From assembly GCA_900471605.1 (NCBI GenBank), contig UCEY01000033.1:1-38329 (forward strand): DNA of 38,329 bases, written 5' to 3'. Under the pieces are notes generated by a model. The model was not told the origin of the DNA. It saw only the letters and a program-made list of their open reading frames with translations, and did no database searches. The DNA is from Hyphomicrobiales bacterium (GTDB lineage: Bacteria; Pseudomonadota; Alphaproteobacteria; Rhizobiales; Rhizobiaceae). A program made the position numbers and the translations under genes. This document shows, piece after piece, positions 1-8,036 of this stretch. Numbering within the stretch: the stretch's first letter is position 1; each line of letters begins with the position of its first letter.

Positions 1-81
1 GCAAACCCGGGACGGTTCATCTCTTCGGACGAGCGATCTCGAAATAAGAGATACAAGACCGCACGTCGGATCTCAGGACAT

Positions 82-1275
82 TCATGTTGACGTATTGGCC
101 CGGCGCCCGAAGACTGAGAGGCAGATCGAACCAACAGTGCCGGCCGCGACCGAGCCCATCAGAATGCCGATCTTGACGTGATCTTGGACAGCAGGATCGT
201 CGAAGGCAAGCAGGCCGATGAACAGGCTCATGGTGAAGCCGATGCCACACAGAAATGCGGTTCCCATCATCTGGCCCCAGCTTGCCTTGGCCGGCAGGTC
301 GGCCAGCCCCAGTTTGACGAGAAGCGCGACCGTTCCGAGAACACCGACCAGTTTGCCAAGAAGCAGGCCGGCCGCAACGCCCATCGTCAGAGGCTCCGCG
401 AAGACATCTGCTGTTACCCCAGCAAAAGAGACACCGGCATTTGCAAAGCCGAAGACCGGTACGATGGCGAAGGCGACCGGCTTGTGAAGCATATGCTCCA
501 GCCGATGGAGTGGAGATTCATCGTGGGCGGCTTCTGGCGTGCCAGGCGTCAGCTTCAGCGGGATCGTCAAGGCCAGCATCACGCCCGCCAGTGTCGCATG
601 AACGCCGGAGGCAAAGACCAGAACCCAGAGAACGGCGCCCAAGACGAGGTAGGGCCAGAGCGCCTTCACCTTCATGCGATTGAAGATGATGAGATTGCCG
701 AGCACGATCGCAGCGCCCGCAAGCGCCATCAGGTTGAGGTCTGCCGTGTAGAACACAGCGATGACGATAACGGCGCCCAGATCGTCGATGATCGCGAGTG
801 CCGCAAGAAAGAGTTTCAACGATGCTGGTACGCGCGATCCGAACAGCGAGATCACACCGAGCGCGAAAGCGATGTCGGTGGCGGTCGGGATCGCCCAACC
901 TCTCAGCGCCGAAGGATCATGGCGGTTGAAGAAGAGGTAGAACAGTGCCGGAAACAGCATGCCGCCGGCCGCGGCAGCTCCCGGGAGGATCCGTCGGCTC
1001 CAGGTGGAAAGCTGGCCGTCGAGCATCTCGCGCTTGATTTCGAGGCCGACGAGCAGGAAAAACACCCCCATCAGGGCGTCGTTGATCCAGTGCTGCACGC
1101 TGAGCGGACCGATATAGACATGCAATGCATGAAAATAGCCCTCTGCAAACGGCGAGTTGGCCGTCATGATCGCCAACACGGCAACGATCATGAGGATAAT
1201 TCCGCCCGAGGCCTCGTTGTCGAGGAAGTGGCGGAGGGTAGATTGAATGCGGCCCTTTGGATCTGTCGAAGACAT
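82..1275 (-). CDS. nhaA: Na+/H+ antiporter NhaA
   Basis: This is a 397-residue inner-membrane antiporter that exports Na+ in exchange for protons, supporting sodium and alkaline pH tolerance. The family signature is clear. TATDIAFALG lies at about residues 131-140 and AIIDDLGAVI at 161-170, giving Asp134, Asp164 and Asp165, which match the ion-binding aspartates of E. coli NhaA. About a dozen hydrophobic helices are visible, and the length is normal for the family. The frame is open further upstream, but the start at 1275 is preferred because AGGGAG lies 9 nt before the ATG and the protein then begins MSSTDPKG. It appears to be a single-gene unit. No sodium riboswitch was recognised upstream. 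Confidence 0.94.
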   Translation of the reverse strand: MSSTDPKGRIQSTLRHFLDNEASGGIILMIVAVLAIMTANSPFAEGYFHALHVYIGPLSVQHWINDALMGVFFLLVGLEIKREMLDGQLSTWSRRILPGAAAAGGMLFPALFYLFFNRHDPSALRGWAIPTATDIAFALGVISLFGSRVPASLKLFLAALAIIDDLGAVIVIAVFYTADLNLMALAGAAIVLGNLIIFNRMKVKALWPYLVLGAVLWVLVFASGVHATLAGVMLALTIPLKLTPGTPEAAHDESPLHRLEHMLHKPVAFAIVPVFGFANAGVSFAGVTADVFAEPLTMGVAAGLLLGKLVGVLGTVALLVKLGLADLPAKASWGQMMGTAFLCGIGFTMSLFIGLLAFDDPAVQDHVKIGILMGSVAAGTVGSICLSVFGRRANTST

Positions 1276-1402
1276 GGGTTCGCGCTCCCTTTGTTGGAAG
1301 GTTGATCGAAGTCTCCGTGGATTTCGGGGGGACCCGCGACACCGCAGCACGCGCTGTTGAAGTTAACTTAGACCAGTGCCCCAAAGTTTTCCAGATTTTT
1401 TC

Positions 1403-1627
1403 CTACCGCTGCAAGGCGCCGACCGCCGCGCAGTTGAAGCCGCTACTGCAACGGGCGTGCCGTGGCCAGTCCCGGGAACTGGTCCAGGACCTCTGCAAGT
1501 CCAAGATATCCTTACTCAGTCCACACATGTCCGTTTCTCTAACGACAGGGGTGCGATCCGTGAGATGGTCGAAAACGGACCATTGCGAGTTGGTGGTTTC
1601 CACAGCCGCGAACCGAGTATCAGCCAT
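1403..1627 (-). CDS. Small hypothetical protein overlapping the RMF-like gene
   Basis: This 74-residue ORF (MADTRFAAVET...) starts inside the last codons of the upstream RMF-like gene; the bases ATGGCTGA contain both its start and that gene's stop. Such overlap usually means coupled translation. The stretch SQWSVFDHLTDRTPVV resembles the openings of small rhizobial proteins of unknown function, but I cannot name a family. The C-terminal half (RSWTSSRDWPRHARCSSGF) is low in recognisable structure and may be frameshifted relative to relatives. No function is proposed. Confidence 0.4.
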   Translation of the reverse strand: MADTRFAAVETTNSQWSVFDHLTDRTPVVRETDMCGLSKDILDLQRSWTSSRDWPRHARCSSGFNCAAVGALQR

Positions 1628-1943
1628 TGTTGAGGACACTCGCGGTAAATCGTCTGTAGCCCTCTATCCAGATGTCGCACCGCGTTGTGGTTTTGTCCGA
1701 GGTGTATGGACAGGTTATGACGGGATGCGATAGAGACGCCGCCCTTCGACCTTCGACAAGAATTTTTTGCCGATATTGATCGGTGATGCCGTCGATAAAT
1801 TCACGGAAGCCGTCGATCCACGCGTCGCCCCTGCATTCGTCATCGTCAGCAAAATAGGGATTGCTCGCTGAACTGCGACCACTCTCGGCGTCGTGATATC
1901 CGTCCTCAAAAATCGCAGTGAGGTCAAAAGGCTTTCCGGGCAT
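1620..1943 (-). CDS. Tandem ribosome-modulation-factor-like (RMF/CrpP-type) protein
   Basis: This is a 107-residue protein. E. coli RMF, which dimerises stationary-phase ribosomes, carries the pattern GYxAGxxGR...PY...W..GWREA. Here the pattern appears twice: DGYHDAESGRSS-NPY-...-WIDGFREF at about residues 14-51, and CPY-...-DIWIEGYRRF at about 81-100. The second copy lacks the leading glycine helix. The frame is open to 2111, but the start at 1943 has GGAG about 7 nt upstream. RMF itself is about 55 residues, so this looks like a duplicated domain. A role in ribosome hibernation or a CrpP-like activity is inference from the motif only. The gene probably heads a two-gene unit with the ORF at 1403-1627. 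Confidence 0.6.
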   Translation of the reverse strand: MPGKPFDLTAIFEDGYHDAESGRSSASNPYFADDDECRGDAWIDGFREFIDGITDQYRQKILVEGRRAASLSHPVITCPYTSDKTTTRCDIWIEGYRRFTASVLNNG

Positions 1944-2022
1944 CCGTTTCTCCGCTTTAGAGCGAGAGCACGTTGTATCCCTCAGGCGCCACGGCTCGAT
2001 CAGTGCGTAGCGATGAAACGGT

Positions 2023-2046
2023 ACATAGGGCGGCAACCGCCTATGT
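2023..2046. repeat. Hairpin-forming inverted repeat in the 1944-2336 gap
   Basis: ACATAGG-GCGG, loop CAA, CCGC-CTATGT pairs over 10 bp with one bulged G. It lies about 80 bp upstream of the RMF-like gene. No T-run follows on either strand, so it is not an ordinary terminator. It could be a leader hairpin of the RMF-like gene or an operator. Open frames cross the rest of the 1944-2336 gap on both strands, but none has a convincing start or composition, and I see no other gene there. Confidence 0.45.
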
Positions 2047-2336
2047 CGAGCCGCCGGCTTCGGTAAATCGTGCCGCGCCATCTCGGCCGCTTGTATTTGA
2101 GACGGCCCCACCGGGCAGAGGCCCTAGCGCTTTTCGAGGAGGACAGCACGTTTTCGAACGCCACCCTGAGGAGATATTGGGAACATACACCGGCAATCCG
2201 ACCCAGGGGCTTTGAGAACGATATTATCTCTTCCGCGGGCTGCACGCATTTTGTACCGGCAATGAGGTTAAGCCGGCCTCTGGACGACCACCTGTTCATC
2301 ACCAAAGGGATTTCGAAGAAATCCCGAGTTGAGGTT

Positions 2337-2831
2337 CTAACGGTCAATCTGGAGTATCCCTCGCAAGGCCTCATGTTCGGGCCCGTTTGGGTTCAGATGC
2401 AGGAATGCCTCGATGGAGCTGCGTGTCTCGTGTCCTCCAGACGATGGATTGGCTCGATGCAGGACAAAGGCACCCTCGTGCCTGTTCTGACCGCATAGGA
2501 ACCAGCGGTCGCCGTTTGAGCTCGCCGCGAATTCAATCTGCTCTTCCGGTTCGCAGCTTTCCTCAAAAGGATTCATCTCGTCCAGGCGATGCGCCTGCCC
2601 GTGCGAGATCGTTCCTTGATCCATCGGCTCGCCAGGGCGTTGCGTGTCAGCTTTGATTGTCGGCGCGGGATCGCCATCCGGTCGGATCATGCCGGACCGG
2701 ATCTGTTCAATGAGAGTGCTCTCCGCCGCGTGGTTCGCTCCCGCTTCGGGCTTCAGGTCAAGCGTCGCGTAGTCCGCTCTTTTTAGAAGCTTGCGAAGAA
2801 GAGACTGTTTCAAGCCGGTTATGTTCACCAT
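2337..2831 (-). CDS. Conserved hypothetical protein of rhizobial type
   Basis: This is a 164-residue protein starting MVNITGLKQS. The start at 2831 is set by GGAGGG 7 nt upstream; the frame is open to 2918. The N-terminal 25 residues are basic (LLRKLLKRADYATLDLK). The middle is charged and probably disordered. The C-terminal third carries GDRWFLCG...VLHRANPSSGGH...SIEAFL...GPEHEALRGIL, a layout I recall from small rhizobial proteins of unknown function (a short beta-rich unit, then a helix). It has no signal peptide or membrane segment. The function is unknown. Confidence 0.6.
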   Translation of the reverse strand: MVNITGLKQSLLRKLLKRADYATLDLKPEAGANHAAESTLIEQIRSGMIRPDGDPAPTIKADTQRPGEPMDQGTISHGQAHRLDEMNPFEESCEPEEQIEFAASSNGDRWFLCGQNRHEGAFVLHRANPSSGGHETRSSIEAFLHLNPNGPEHEALRGILQIDR

Positions 2832-3006
2832 AGCCAACCCTCCGTGATTAGGAACAGGATGAAGACGAAGCATGTAGCGGCGACAGCTACGGGAGCGGCG
2901 CTGGAAGGGCTTGGCCAAAAATTTTTGTTGGTGGAAAACATCGTCTCTCCGTGAATGCGTTGTCCAAGCAGCGGTTGGTTCCCGCTGATAGTCTTGATCA
3001 CCCAGT

Positions 3007-3216
3007 CTATGCTGCTGTTATGCGGCGCCGAGCAGGACGTATGGGTTTCAGCACGATCGGCTGGGCTTCACGCAATTGGCGCAGGCGCTCGGTTTTCCGG
3101 ATCCGCTCGGCCGCTTCCGTTTCAATGATCTGTCGCGCGACTTGACTTGTGGTCGCAGCCTTATCGCGTGCGGAGATTTTCTCTGGCTTAAATAACTCCT
3201 GCGTCGTCATGGTCAT
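3007..3216 (-). CDS. Small basic hypothetical protein
   Basis: This is a 69-residue soluble protein (MTMTTQELFKPEKISARDKA...). The start is supported by GAGGATTATC before the ATG. The middle is a predicted charged helix (IIETEAAERIRKTERLRQLREAQ), and the end is basic (KPIRPARRRITAA). It resembles short rhizobial proteins of unknown function that begin TTQ-LFKPEKISARDKA. The csp terminator lies just upstream, so it has its own transcript or is reached by read-through. Confidence 0.55.
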   Translation of the reverse strand: MTMTTQELFKPEKISARDKAATTSQVARQIIETEAAERIRKTERLRQLREAQPIVLKPIRPARRRITAA

Positions 3217-3294
3217 GATAATCCTCTTTCGGTCTGTAGCTCGGACGCATCCAAGACGTAGACGGTTGGATCGAAGCCGGAGACGAGGCCGACC

Positions 3295-3325
3295 AAAAAC
3301 AAAAAGGCCGGGCGCTAACCCGACC
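3295..3325 (-). terminator. Rho-independent terminator of the cold-shock gene
   Basis: On the minus strand GGTCGGG (3325-3319), loop TTAGCG and CCCGGCC (3312-3306) form a 7-bp stem with one G-T pair, followed by TTTTTGTTTTT. It lies about 60 nt beyond the csp stop codon. Confidence 0.8.
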
Positions 3326-3384
3326 TCTCACAGTCACTCAACTCTGCTGCCAGTACATCCGTGATCAGCGGGGCGAATGAAAAC

Positions 3385-3594
3385 TTAAGCTGCCTGAAGT
3401 TTTTCGGCCGAGCTTTTGCCGGACTTGCGGTCCTGAACAACCTCGTAGGAGATCTTCTGGCCATCCGAGAGCGACCGCATTCCGGCACGCTCGACAGCAG
3501 ACACATGGACGAAGACGTCCGTGCTACCGTTATCCGGTTGAATGAAGCCGAAGCCCTTGGTGGAGTTGAACCATTTCACGGTACCAGTAGTCAT
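3385..3594 (-). CDS. Cold-shock protein, CspA family
   Basis: This is a 69-residue single cold-shock domain that binds single-stranded RNA and DNA and melts mRNA structure, in the cytoplasm. The RNA-binding motifs are intact: KGFGFI at residues 13-18 (RNP1) and VFVHV at 27-31 (RNP2), with the aromatic VKWFN start. AAAGGAA lies just upstream of the ATG. The gene has a leader of about 120 nt, as is usual for cold-shock mRNAs, and a strong terminator. Which csp paralogue it is cannot be told from sequence alone. Confidence 0.93.
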   Translation of the reverse strand: MTTGTVKWFNSTKGFGFIQPDNGSTDVFVHVSAVERAGMRSLSDGQKISYEVVQDRKSGKSSAEKLQAA

Positions 3595-3751
3595 GACGAT
3601 TTCCTTTCAGAACAATCGTTGTGGTTCCCGCGATGCCTTGCGGGATAAGATCGATGATTTGAGAGGAAATCCGACGGGAGCGAAGCTCCGGACCAACATC
3701 ACAAGCAATGGTCGATAAACAATATATGGGCACAAGTTCTGATTTTACAAG
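3595..3751 (-). promoter_or_regulatory. Promoter and 5' leader of the cold-shock gene
   Basis: Minus-strand CTTGTA (3751-3746), a 17-bp spacer and CATATA (3728-3723) fit an alphaproteobacterial housekeeping promoter. The predicted transcript starts near 3716 and has a leader of about 120 nt. The leader holds a GGAGC-TTC-GCTCC hairpin and a second CCCGC/GCGGG pairing near the ATG. The promoter and early leader are repeated without gaps at 7981-8036 (43 of 56 positions identical by hand alignment), which argues the leader is a conserved unit. Confidence 0.6.
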
Positions 3752-3786
3752 GGCGTTGGATTTATGTTCGACTGTCGCTCGCATCA

Positions 3787-4656
3787 TCAGTCGATCAAAG
3801 CGATGTCTACGGCGACATCCATCGACATGAAGGCGTCCTCAGGACCGATGAACGTTCCCGACACTGGCATGAGCTGGGTAATGTCACGTCCGACGGCCAC
3901 CGGGATCAGGTTGGCGCTTCCCATGCTCCTGTTTGTCGGATCGAACGCGATCCATCCTGCACCCGGGAGGAACACTTCAACCCATGCATGGGTCGATCCG
4001 CCCGACGACGACCCGACCAGGGTGCTCGCTGGGTCATAGAGATATCCGGACACGATACTCGCGCCGATGCCAAGAACCCGGACAGTTTCGGCAAGGAGTG
4101 TCGCAAGGTCCCGGCAGCTCCCGGACTGCAGGCGAAGGGTTTCCAGCGGAGCCTGCGTCCCTTCGGTATCTCGCGCCTGATAGGCAACGCTGTTCGCAAC
4201 GCCGGCACTGAGGTCCTTCAGCAGCGACAGCGTGTCGGTCTTCTCTCCCATGACGAAGCCCTTTGCCCACTGCTGCAGTTCGCCAGAGGCGTCAGGATAC
4301 TGAGCATCCCTGAGAGAGCCAAGGTCCTTCCAATCCTGGTCGTCGTAGAGGAAGGGGTAGGTTGCGCCCGACGCCGCGATGTCGAACACCGGCCAGGCCT
4401 GCGATTTCAGGTTGACGTCGGCATGGCTTATGATCTCCAGCCGGTGTGTCGGCTCCGTGAACGTAAGGGTCGCAACTGCGTTTCCGAATACATCCGTAGT
4501 CCAGGCCACCGTACCTTCGGGCGAGACCGTGATCTGGTGATGTTGCAGCAGAAGATCCGGCCCTTCGCGCGGTCGCAGCAATAGCCGATAGGGCGTCAGT
4601 TGGACGGGACACCGGTAGCTGTAGGTCGTCCGGTGCTTTATGGAAAGCTTCGCCAT
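3787..4656 (-). CDS. Transglutaminase-like cysteine protease family protein
   Basis: This is a 289-residue protein with the bacterial transglutaminase N-terminal beta domain (about 1-85: KHRTTYSYRCPVQLTPYRLLLRPRE) followed by the transglutaminase core. The catalytic triad is visible: Cys181 in SGSCRDLA, His223 in STHAWVEV and Asp239 in AFDPTN. Members of this family are thought to be peptidases or amidases; the substrate is unknown. The start at 4656 has GAGGAGCGG before the ATG; the frame runs to 4692. There is no signal peptide, so it is probably cytoplasmic. The next gene, an esterase, is on the same strand 78 nt upstream, so co-transcription is possible. Confidence 0.85.
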   Translation of the reverse strand: MAKLSIKHRTTYSYRCPVQLTPYRLLLRPREGPDLLLQHHQITVSPEGTVAWTTDVFGNAVATLTFTEPTHRLEIISHADVNLKSQAWPVFDIAASGATYPFLYDDQDWKDLGSLRDAQYPDASGELQQWAKGFVMGEKTDTLSLLKDLSAGVANSVAYQARDTEGTQAPLETLRLQSGSCRDLATLLAETVRVLGIGASIVSGYLYDPASTLVGSSSGGSTHAWVEVFLPGAGWIAFDPTNRSMGSANLIPVAVGRDITQLMPVSGTFIGPEDAFMSMDVAVDIALID

Positions 4657-4734
4657 TTCCGCTCCTCGCGCAGAAGTACCCCAAGCGCGCATATGTTCAG
4701 GGCCGGTTTCTCCCTCAGGGCAGCCTAGGACATC

Positions 4735-5823
4735 TCATCTCATAAGCCCGGCGGATCGCAGCGCGCTCTCGATGACATCCTGGACATAGTTCGTCACATC
4801 CTTGCGGTCATCGCTTCCTGTCTCGTTTGAGGTCGTCGCCCTCGCATCGGGTTGGACGCGACGCTCGAAGGAGGGCGTGAGACCCCAACTGCGGGCGATG
4901 TGTTCCGTCGAGGAGACGCCGACGTTGAGCATGTAGGGTGCTTGCGAGCCGTAGCCGCTCGACGTGTCGATCGGAGTGCCGTGTCCCATGCCGCCAATGC
5001 GGTGAAGCTCAATGACGTCCGCGCCTGCCCCGTTTGTCCAAATGTGATGTTCATGTCCATCCATAGCGTCAGACCGCGCCGGCCGATCGGCAACCTCGTG
5101 CATGGCCTTCCATTGCTCAATGATGGCCCGTGCGTTCGACTCATCTACGGTCTTGTCGGCCGTACCGTGCCAAACGGATATCGTGGGCCACGGGCCGACA
5201 TGCGTCGACGCCGATCGAAGACGCTCCTGGAGCCGCTCGTGGGACGGCAGGCCGTGGCCCCGCATCCGGTCAAACGCTTCCGGGACCGAAGAGGCAACAC
5301 CATAGGGCAGACCCGCAATGATTGCTCCCCCGGAAAACACCTCCGGATAAGCGGCGAGCATGGCGTTCGCCATGGCGCCGCCGGCTGAGAGCCCCGTAAT
5401 GAACACTCTTGTGAGGTCGATGCCATGGTCGGAAACCATCGTATCGATCATCTCACGGATCGAGCGGACCTCTCCGCGACCGCGTTCAATGTCGTTTTCG
5501 GAAAACCAGTTGAAACAGAGGCTGGGGTTGTTCTGGCGGGACTGTTCCGGAAACAGAACGGCGAAACCGAATTCGTCCGCCAATTTCGACCATCCCGATC
5601 CGGCATCGTAGCCGGCCGCGGTCTGGGTGCAGCCATGCAGGACGACAACAAGTGCGAACGGGCCAGATCGATCGACGTTTTCGGGAGCATGGTACCAACC
5701 GAGAAGATTACCGGGATTAGCGGTAGCAATCTCCAGCCGCTTTAGTCTGGTTGGACCCGCATCCATCACCGGACTGGTACGGTATCGTTGTAACCGCTGC
5801 AATGTATCGGAAAGACTTCTCAT
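4735..5823 (-). CDS. PHB-depolymerase-type esterase (alpha/beta hydrolase)
   Basis: This is a 362-residue serine hydrolase of the extracellular type-1 PHB-depolymerase / LpqC / feruloyl-esterase group. The oxyanion motif LHGCTQ is at residues 62-67, the nucleophile Ser146 is in GLSAGG, Asp223 is in HGTADKTV, and His281 is in GMGHGTP. The family hydrolyses short polyhydroxyalkanoate chains or other esters. No signal peptide is evident at the N-terminus (MRSLSDTLQRLQRY), so it is probably intracellular or exported by other means. The last 35 or so residues are polar and low in complexity. The true substrate cannot be told. Confidence 0.85.
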   Translation of the reverse strand: MRSLSDTLQRLQRYRTSPVMDAGPTRLKRLEIATANPGNLLGWYHAPENVDRSGPFALVVVLHGCTQTAAGYDAGSGWSKLADEFGFAVLFPEQSRQNNPSLCFNWFSENDIERGRGEVRSIREMIDTMVSDHGIDLTRVFITGLSAGGAMANAMLAAYPEVFSGGAIIAGLPYGVASSVPEAFDRMRGHGLPSHERLQERLRSASTHVGPWPTISVWHGTADKTVDESNARAIIEQWKAMHEVADRPARSDAMDGHEHHIWTNGAGADVIELHRIGGMGHGTPIDTSSGYGSQAPYMLNVGVSSTEHIARSWGLTPSFERRVQPDARATTSNETGSDDRKDVTNYVQDVIESALRSAGLMR

Positions 5824-5971
5824 GGAGCATCCTCGCTAATCGCGGAATGCCAATCGACGTCCCGGATATTGTACGTAATGCCGCACTGCACAATTGCGAG
5901 TGCGGAAAGCCGGATAGAGATCGGCCGAGTTCACTGCAAATGCCACATGAGACCGGCAGGTGGGGCAATCA

Positions 5972-7000
5972 TCAGGCGTCCTTCTCGGCCTGCCTGAAGG
6001 AAATCAATCGCTCCGTTTTCTCATTCCAAAGCGCGAGCCGGACTGACACCAGACTGTCGCGAATGCCAATGCGGCCGATATTCGCAAGCTCAGGATGGTC
6101 ACGAAGCACTTCAGGCAGCCGATAAAACGGTACTCGGCTGGAGAGATGATGAAGATGGTGCATGCCGATGTTGCCGGTAATCCACCGCAAGGGGCGAGGC
6201 AGATCGTAGTGGGAGGCTCCATGCATGGCTGCGTACGGAAATGCCCATTCTGGCGGCCTCGACCAGTGGGTCCCCTCGAACTGATGCTGGACATAGAACA
6301 GCCAGACGCCCGCGGATCCGGCAATGAGAACGATCGGCAGATGGATCAATAGGAAAGGGATGATGCCCACGCTCCAAATCAACACGGCCGCTAACAGGGC
6401 AACGGCGAGGTTCGTTGCCATTGTAGAAATCCAAGGCAGGGCGCCCGATCGCATCATTCCGAACGGCAGCCGTTGCTTGATGAGAAACAGAAAAGCAGGG
6501 CCGATCCCGAACATCACAAACGGATTCCGATACAACCGATAGCCAAACTTACCCATCAGCGCCAGATTGCGATACTCCGATACCGTGAGTGTCGTTATGT
6601 CCCCGACACCGCGTTCATCGAGATTGCCGGCCGACGCATGATGGTCATTATGCGCACGCCGCCAGTAATCGTAGGGCGTGAGCGTCAGGACACCGAGGGC
6701 GCGGCCGGTCCAATCATCCAAACGCCGATTTGCGAATAAGGACCCGTGCCCGCAGTCATGCTGCAGCATGAACAGCCGCAGCAAAAAACCCGCACCCGGG
6801 ATGACCAGCACCAGGCCAATCCAGTAACCGGACTGTAGCGCGATTGCCGCGGCGGCCCAAAAAAGCGCAAACGGGATCAAAGTGACAGCGAGTTCGAAAA
6901 AGCTTCGCGCCCGCACAGGATTGCGGTAGCTGGCGATGATCTTGAGCCAGACCAGTTCGGAGCGAACGTCGGGGCTGACAGGCTGTTTAGTCGTGGTCAA
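5972..7000 (-). CDS. Fatty acid desaturase, membrane di-iron
   Basis: This is a 342-residue membrane desaturase with the three histidine boxes that bind the di-iron site: HDCGH at 81-85, HNDHH at 117-121 and HHLHH at 281-285. Hydrophobic pairs lie at about 38-78 and 193-238. It most resembles bacterial delta-12/omega-3 type enzymes that introduce double bonds into acyl chains. The start is a TTG at 7000; an in-frame stop lies just upstream and no in-frame ATG occurs near the beginning. A nearby ATG at 7007 is in another frame and reads only six codons. A desaturase next to a cold-shock gene suits membrane adaptation to cold, which is inference. Confidence 0.9.
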   Translation of the reverse strand: MTTTKQPVSPDVRSELVWLKIIASYRNPVRARSFFELAVTLIPFALFWAAAAIALQSGYWIGLVLVIPGAGFLLRLFMLQHDCGHGSLFANRRLDDWTGRALGVLTLTPYDYWRRAHNDHHASAGNLDERGVGDITTLTVSEYRNLALMGKFGYRLYRNPFVMFGIGPAFLFLIKQRLPFGMMRSGALPWISTMATNLAVALLAAVLIWSVGIIPFLLIHLPIVLIAGSAGVWLFYVQHQFEGTHWSRPPEWAFPYAAMHGASHYDLPRPLRWITGNIGMHHLHHLSSRVPFYRLPEVLRDHPELANIGRIGIRDSLVSVRLALWNEKTERLISFRQAEKDA

Positions 7001-7079
7001 TTTTCATCTTTCGCATCGTGAGATCCAAAGCTTGCGGCGTGGAACAAGCTGTTTCGTTTCAATTCACAAACGGTTTCGA

Positions 7080-7325
7080 TCATTCGACGCGTCGGTGGAG
7101 AGGATACGATGGGGCGTCGTAAAGCGCACGGATCTGTCGATGATCGAAACGGGCCTCATCGACTTCAAGAAGACAGCCCAACTGCTGTGCGCCTGGCATA
7201 TCTTCCACCGCAAAACGAAGGGCCTCGGCCGCCGTCTCAAAACGCCGGTAGCGTGGCCCATTACGACCTCGAACCGCTCTCCCAGGGTACAACCCCGCCG
7301 TGCCTGTGTAATCGAACTGGGTCAG
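7080..7325 (-). CDS. Small conserved hypothetical protein, probable CTG start
   Basis: This is an 81-residue protein with RYRRFETAAEALRFAVEDMP followed by LEVDEARFD and IRALYDAPSYPL, a pattern I recall from small rhizobial proteins of unknown function. The start is unusual. GGAGGG lies 7 nt before CTG at 7325, the CTG overlaps the stop of the upstream gene (CTGA), and initiation there gives the N-terminus LTQFDYTGTA. The alternative is TTG at 7352, inside the upstream gene and without a ribosome-binding site. The start may have changed from ATG to CTG. The protein is soluble and its role is unknown. Confidence 0.65.
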   Translation of the reverse strand: MTQFDYTGTAGLYPGRAVRGRNGPRYRRFETAAEALRFAVEDMPGAQQLGCLLEVDEARFDHRQIRALYDAPSYPLHRRVE

Positions 7326-7525
7326 GTGGTTGCCCTCCAGGTCACGGAGCAACGCTGAGCTGCGAGGCCGTAGGCTTCCCTAACGGTTCGCTCCGTTTGT
7401 CTCTGCTTGCGCAATCGCTTCTGCATCTCCCGTCGCAGGTTCTGAAGCTTTTCGGCATCCGAGCCTTGCTCGACACTTGCAGCGCGAAAGAGCTTGTCCG
7501 CTGATTGGCGGAATATATGGTTCAT
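7322..7525 (-). CDS. Small basic hypothetical protein
   Basis: This is a 67-residue protein (MNHIFRQSADKLFRAASVEQG...). AAGGA lies 7 nt before the ATG at 7525; a second ATG lies just before it at 7528. The central part (AEKLQNLRREMQKRLRKQRQTERTV) should form one long, highly charged helix. It overlaps the next gene by the bases CTGA, so the two are probably co-translated. No family was recognised. Confidence 0.5.
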   Translation of the reverse strand: MNHIFRQSADKLFRAASVEQGSDAEKLQNLRREMQKRLRKQRQTERTVREAYGLAAQRCSVTWRATT

Positions 7526-7901
7526 CATGAATTCCTTGAACAATGAGAAAGGCTGCAACATCAAATCGCTCGCCCTACGGCTCAGCCACAAGCTTTGATG
7601 AGCGGGTACAAATGGACGGGACCCGTCAGGTGCGGGAAGGCGCCGTCGCTACGAGGACGGCAGCGAGTCCCCTTTCCAGTACGATGCGGAATGTGAAAGC
7701 GTCCTCGTGCCCGACAGCGGTAGCGATTGCAGGCTCGTGCTCAACACATGCTGGAGGCTATTCGTTCTTTCGTTGTACCCGAATGAACTTGTTCGCACCA
7801 AATTTTGCGACACGCACGCTGCATATTCGTTGGAAGACATCGCGTCCTGCTTCTGTTTGGGGTAAGGCCGTCAGCAAAAACTTTGACGCCCACGGGAACG
7901 G
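7526..7901. other. Gap without a supported gene
   Basis: Open frames exist on both strands; the best on the minus strand is a 63-codon frame from 7840 (MSSNEYAACVSQN). None has a clear ribosome-binding site or a recognisable domain. The stretch follows the orphan cold-shock-type leader, so it may be the 3' part of a non-coding transcript or a decayed gene. Confidence 0.4.
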
Positions 7902-8036
7902 CTAAACCCGCCTGGTCCCGACAACACTTGCCGGAAAGATCGACCGTAGGGCACAATCCCGCGGAAGCGCGCCGAGCTCAAAATCACAAGCATTGGTCGA
8001 TATCGGATAAGTAGGGACAATTTTTGATTTAACAAG
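7902..8036 (-). promoter_or_regulatory. Orphan copy of a cold-shock promoter and leader
   Basis: Minus-strand CTTGTT (8036-8031), 17 bp, TACTTA (8013-8008) and the following leader align without gaps to the csp promoter and leader at 3696-3751. They share ATCACAAGCA, TGGTCGATA and TGATTT blocks when read on the plus strand. Similarity continues into TCGATCTT and CGGGACCA in the leader. No cold-shock coding sequence follows; the ribosome-binding site and ATG are missing. Confidence 0.6.

Noticed and set aside
178..1305. A 375-codon plus-strand frame opposite nhaA
   Set aside because: It is a shadow of the GC-rich antiporter gene, rich in Arg, His and Asp, with no domain.
2000..2374. Opposing open frames of 124 and 142 codons upstream of the RMF-like gene
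   Set aside because: They overlap each other and neighbouring genes, lack ribosome-binding sites and show no protein-like pattern.
3530..3787. 85-codon frame across the csp leader
   Set aside because: It covers the promoter and leader of the csp gene and runs into its coding region in another frame.
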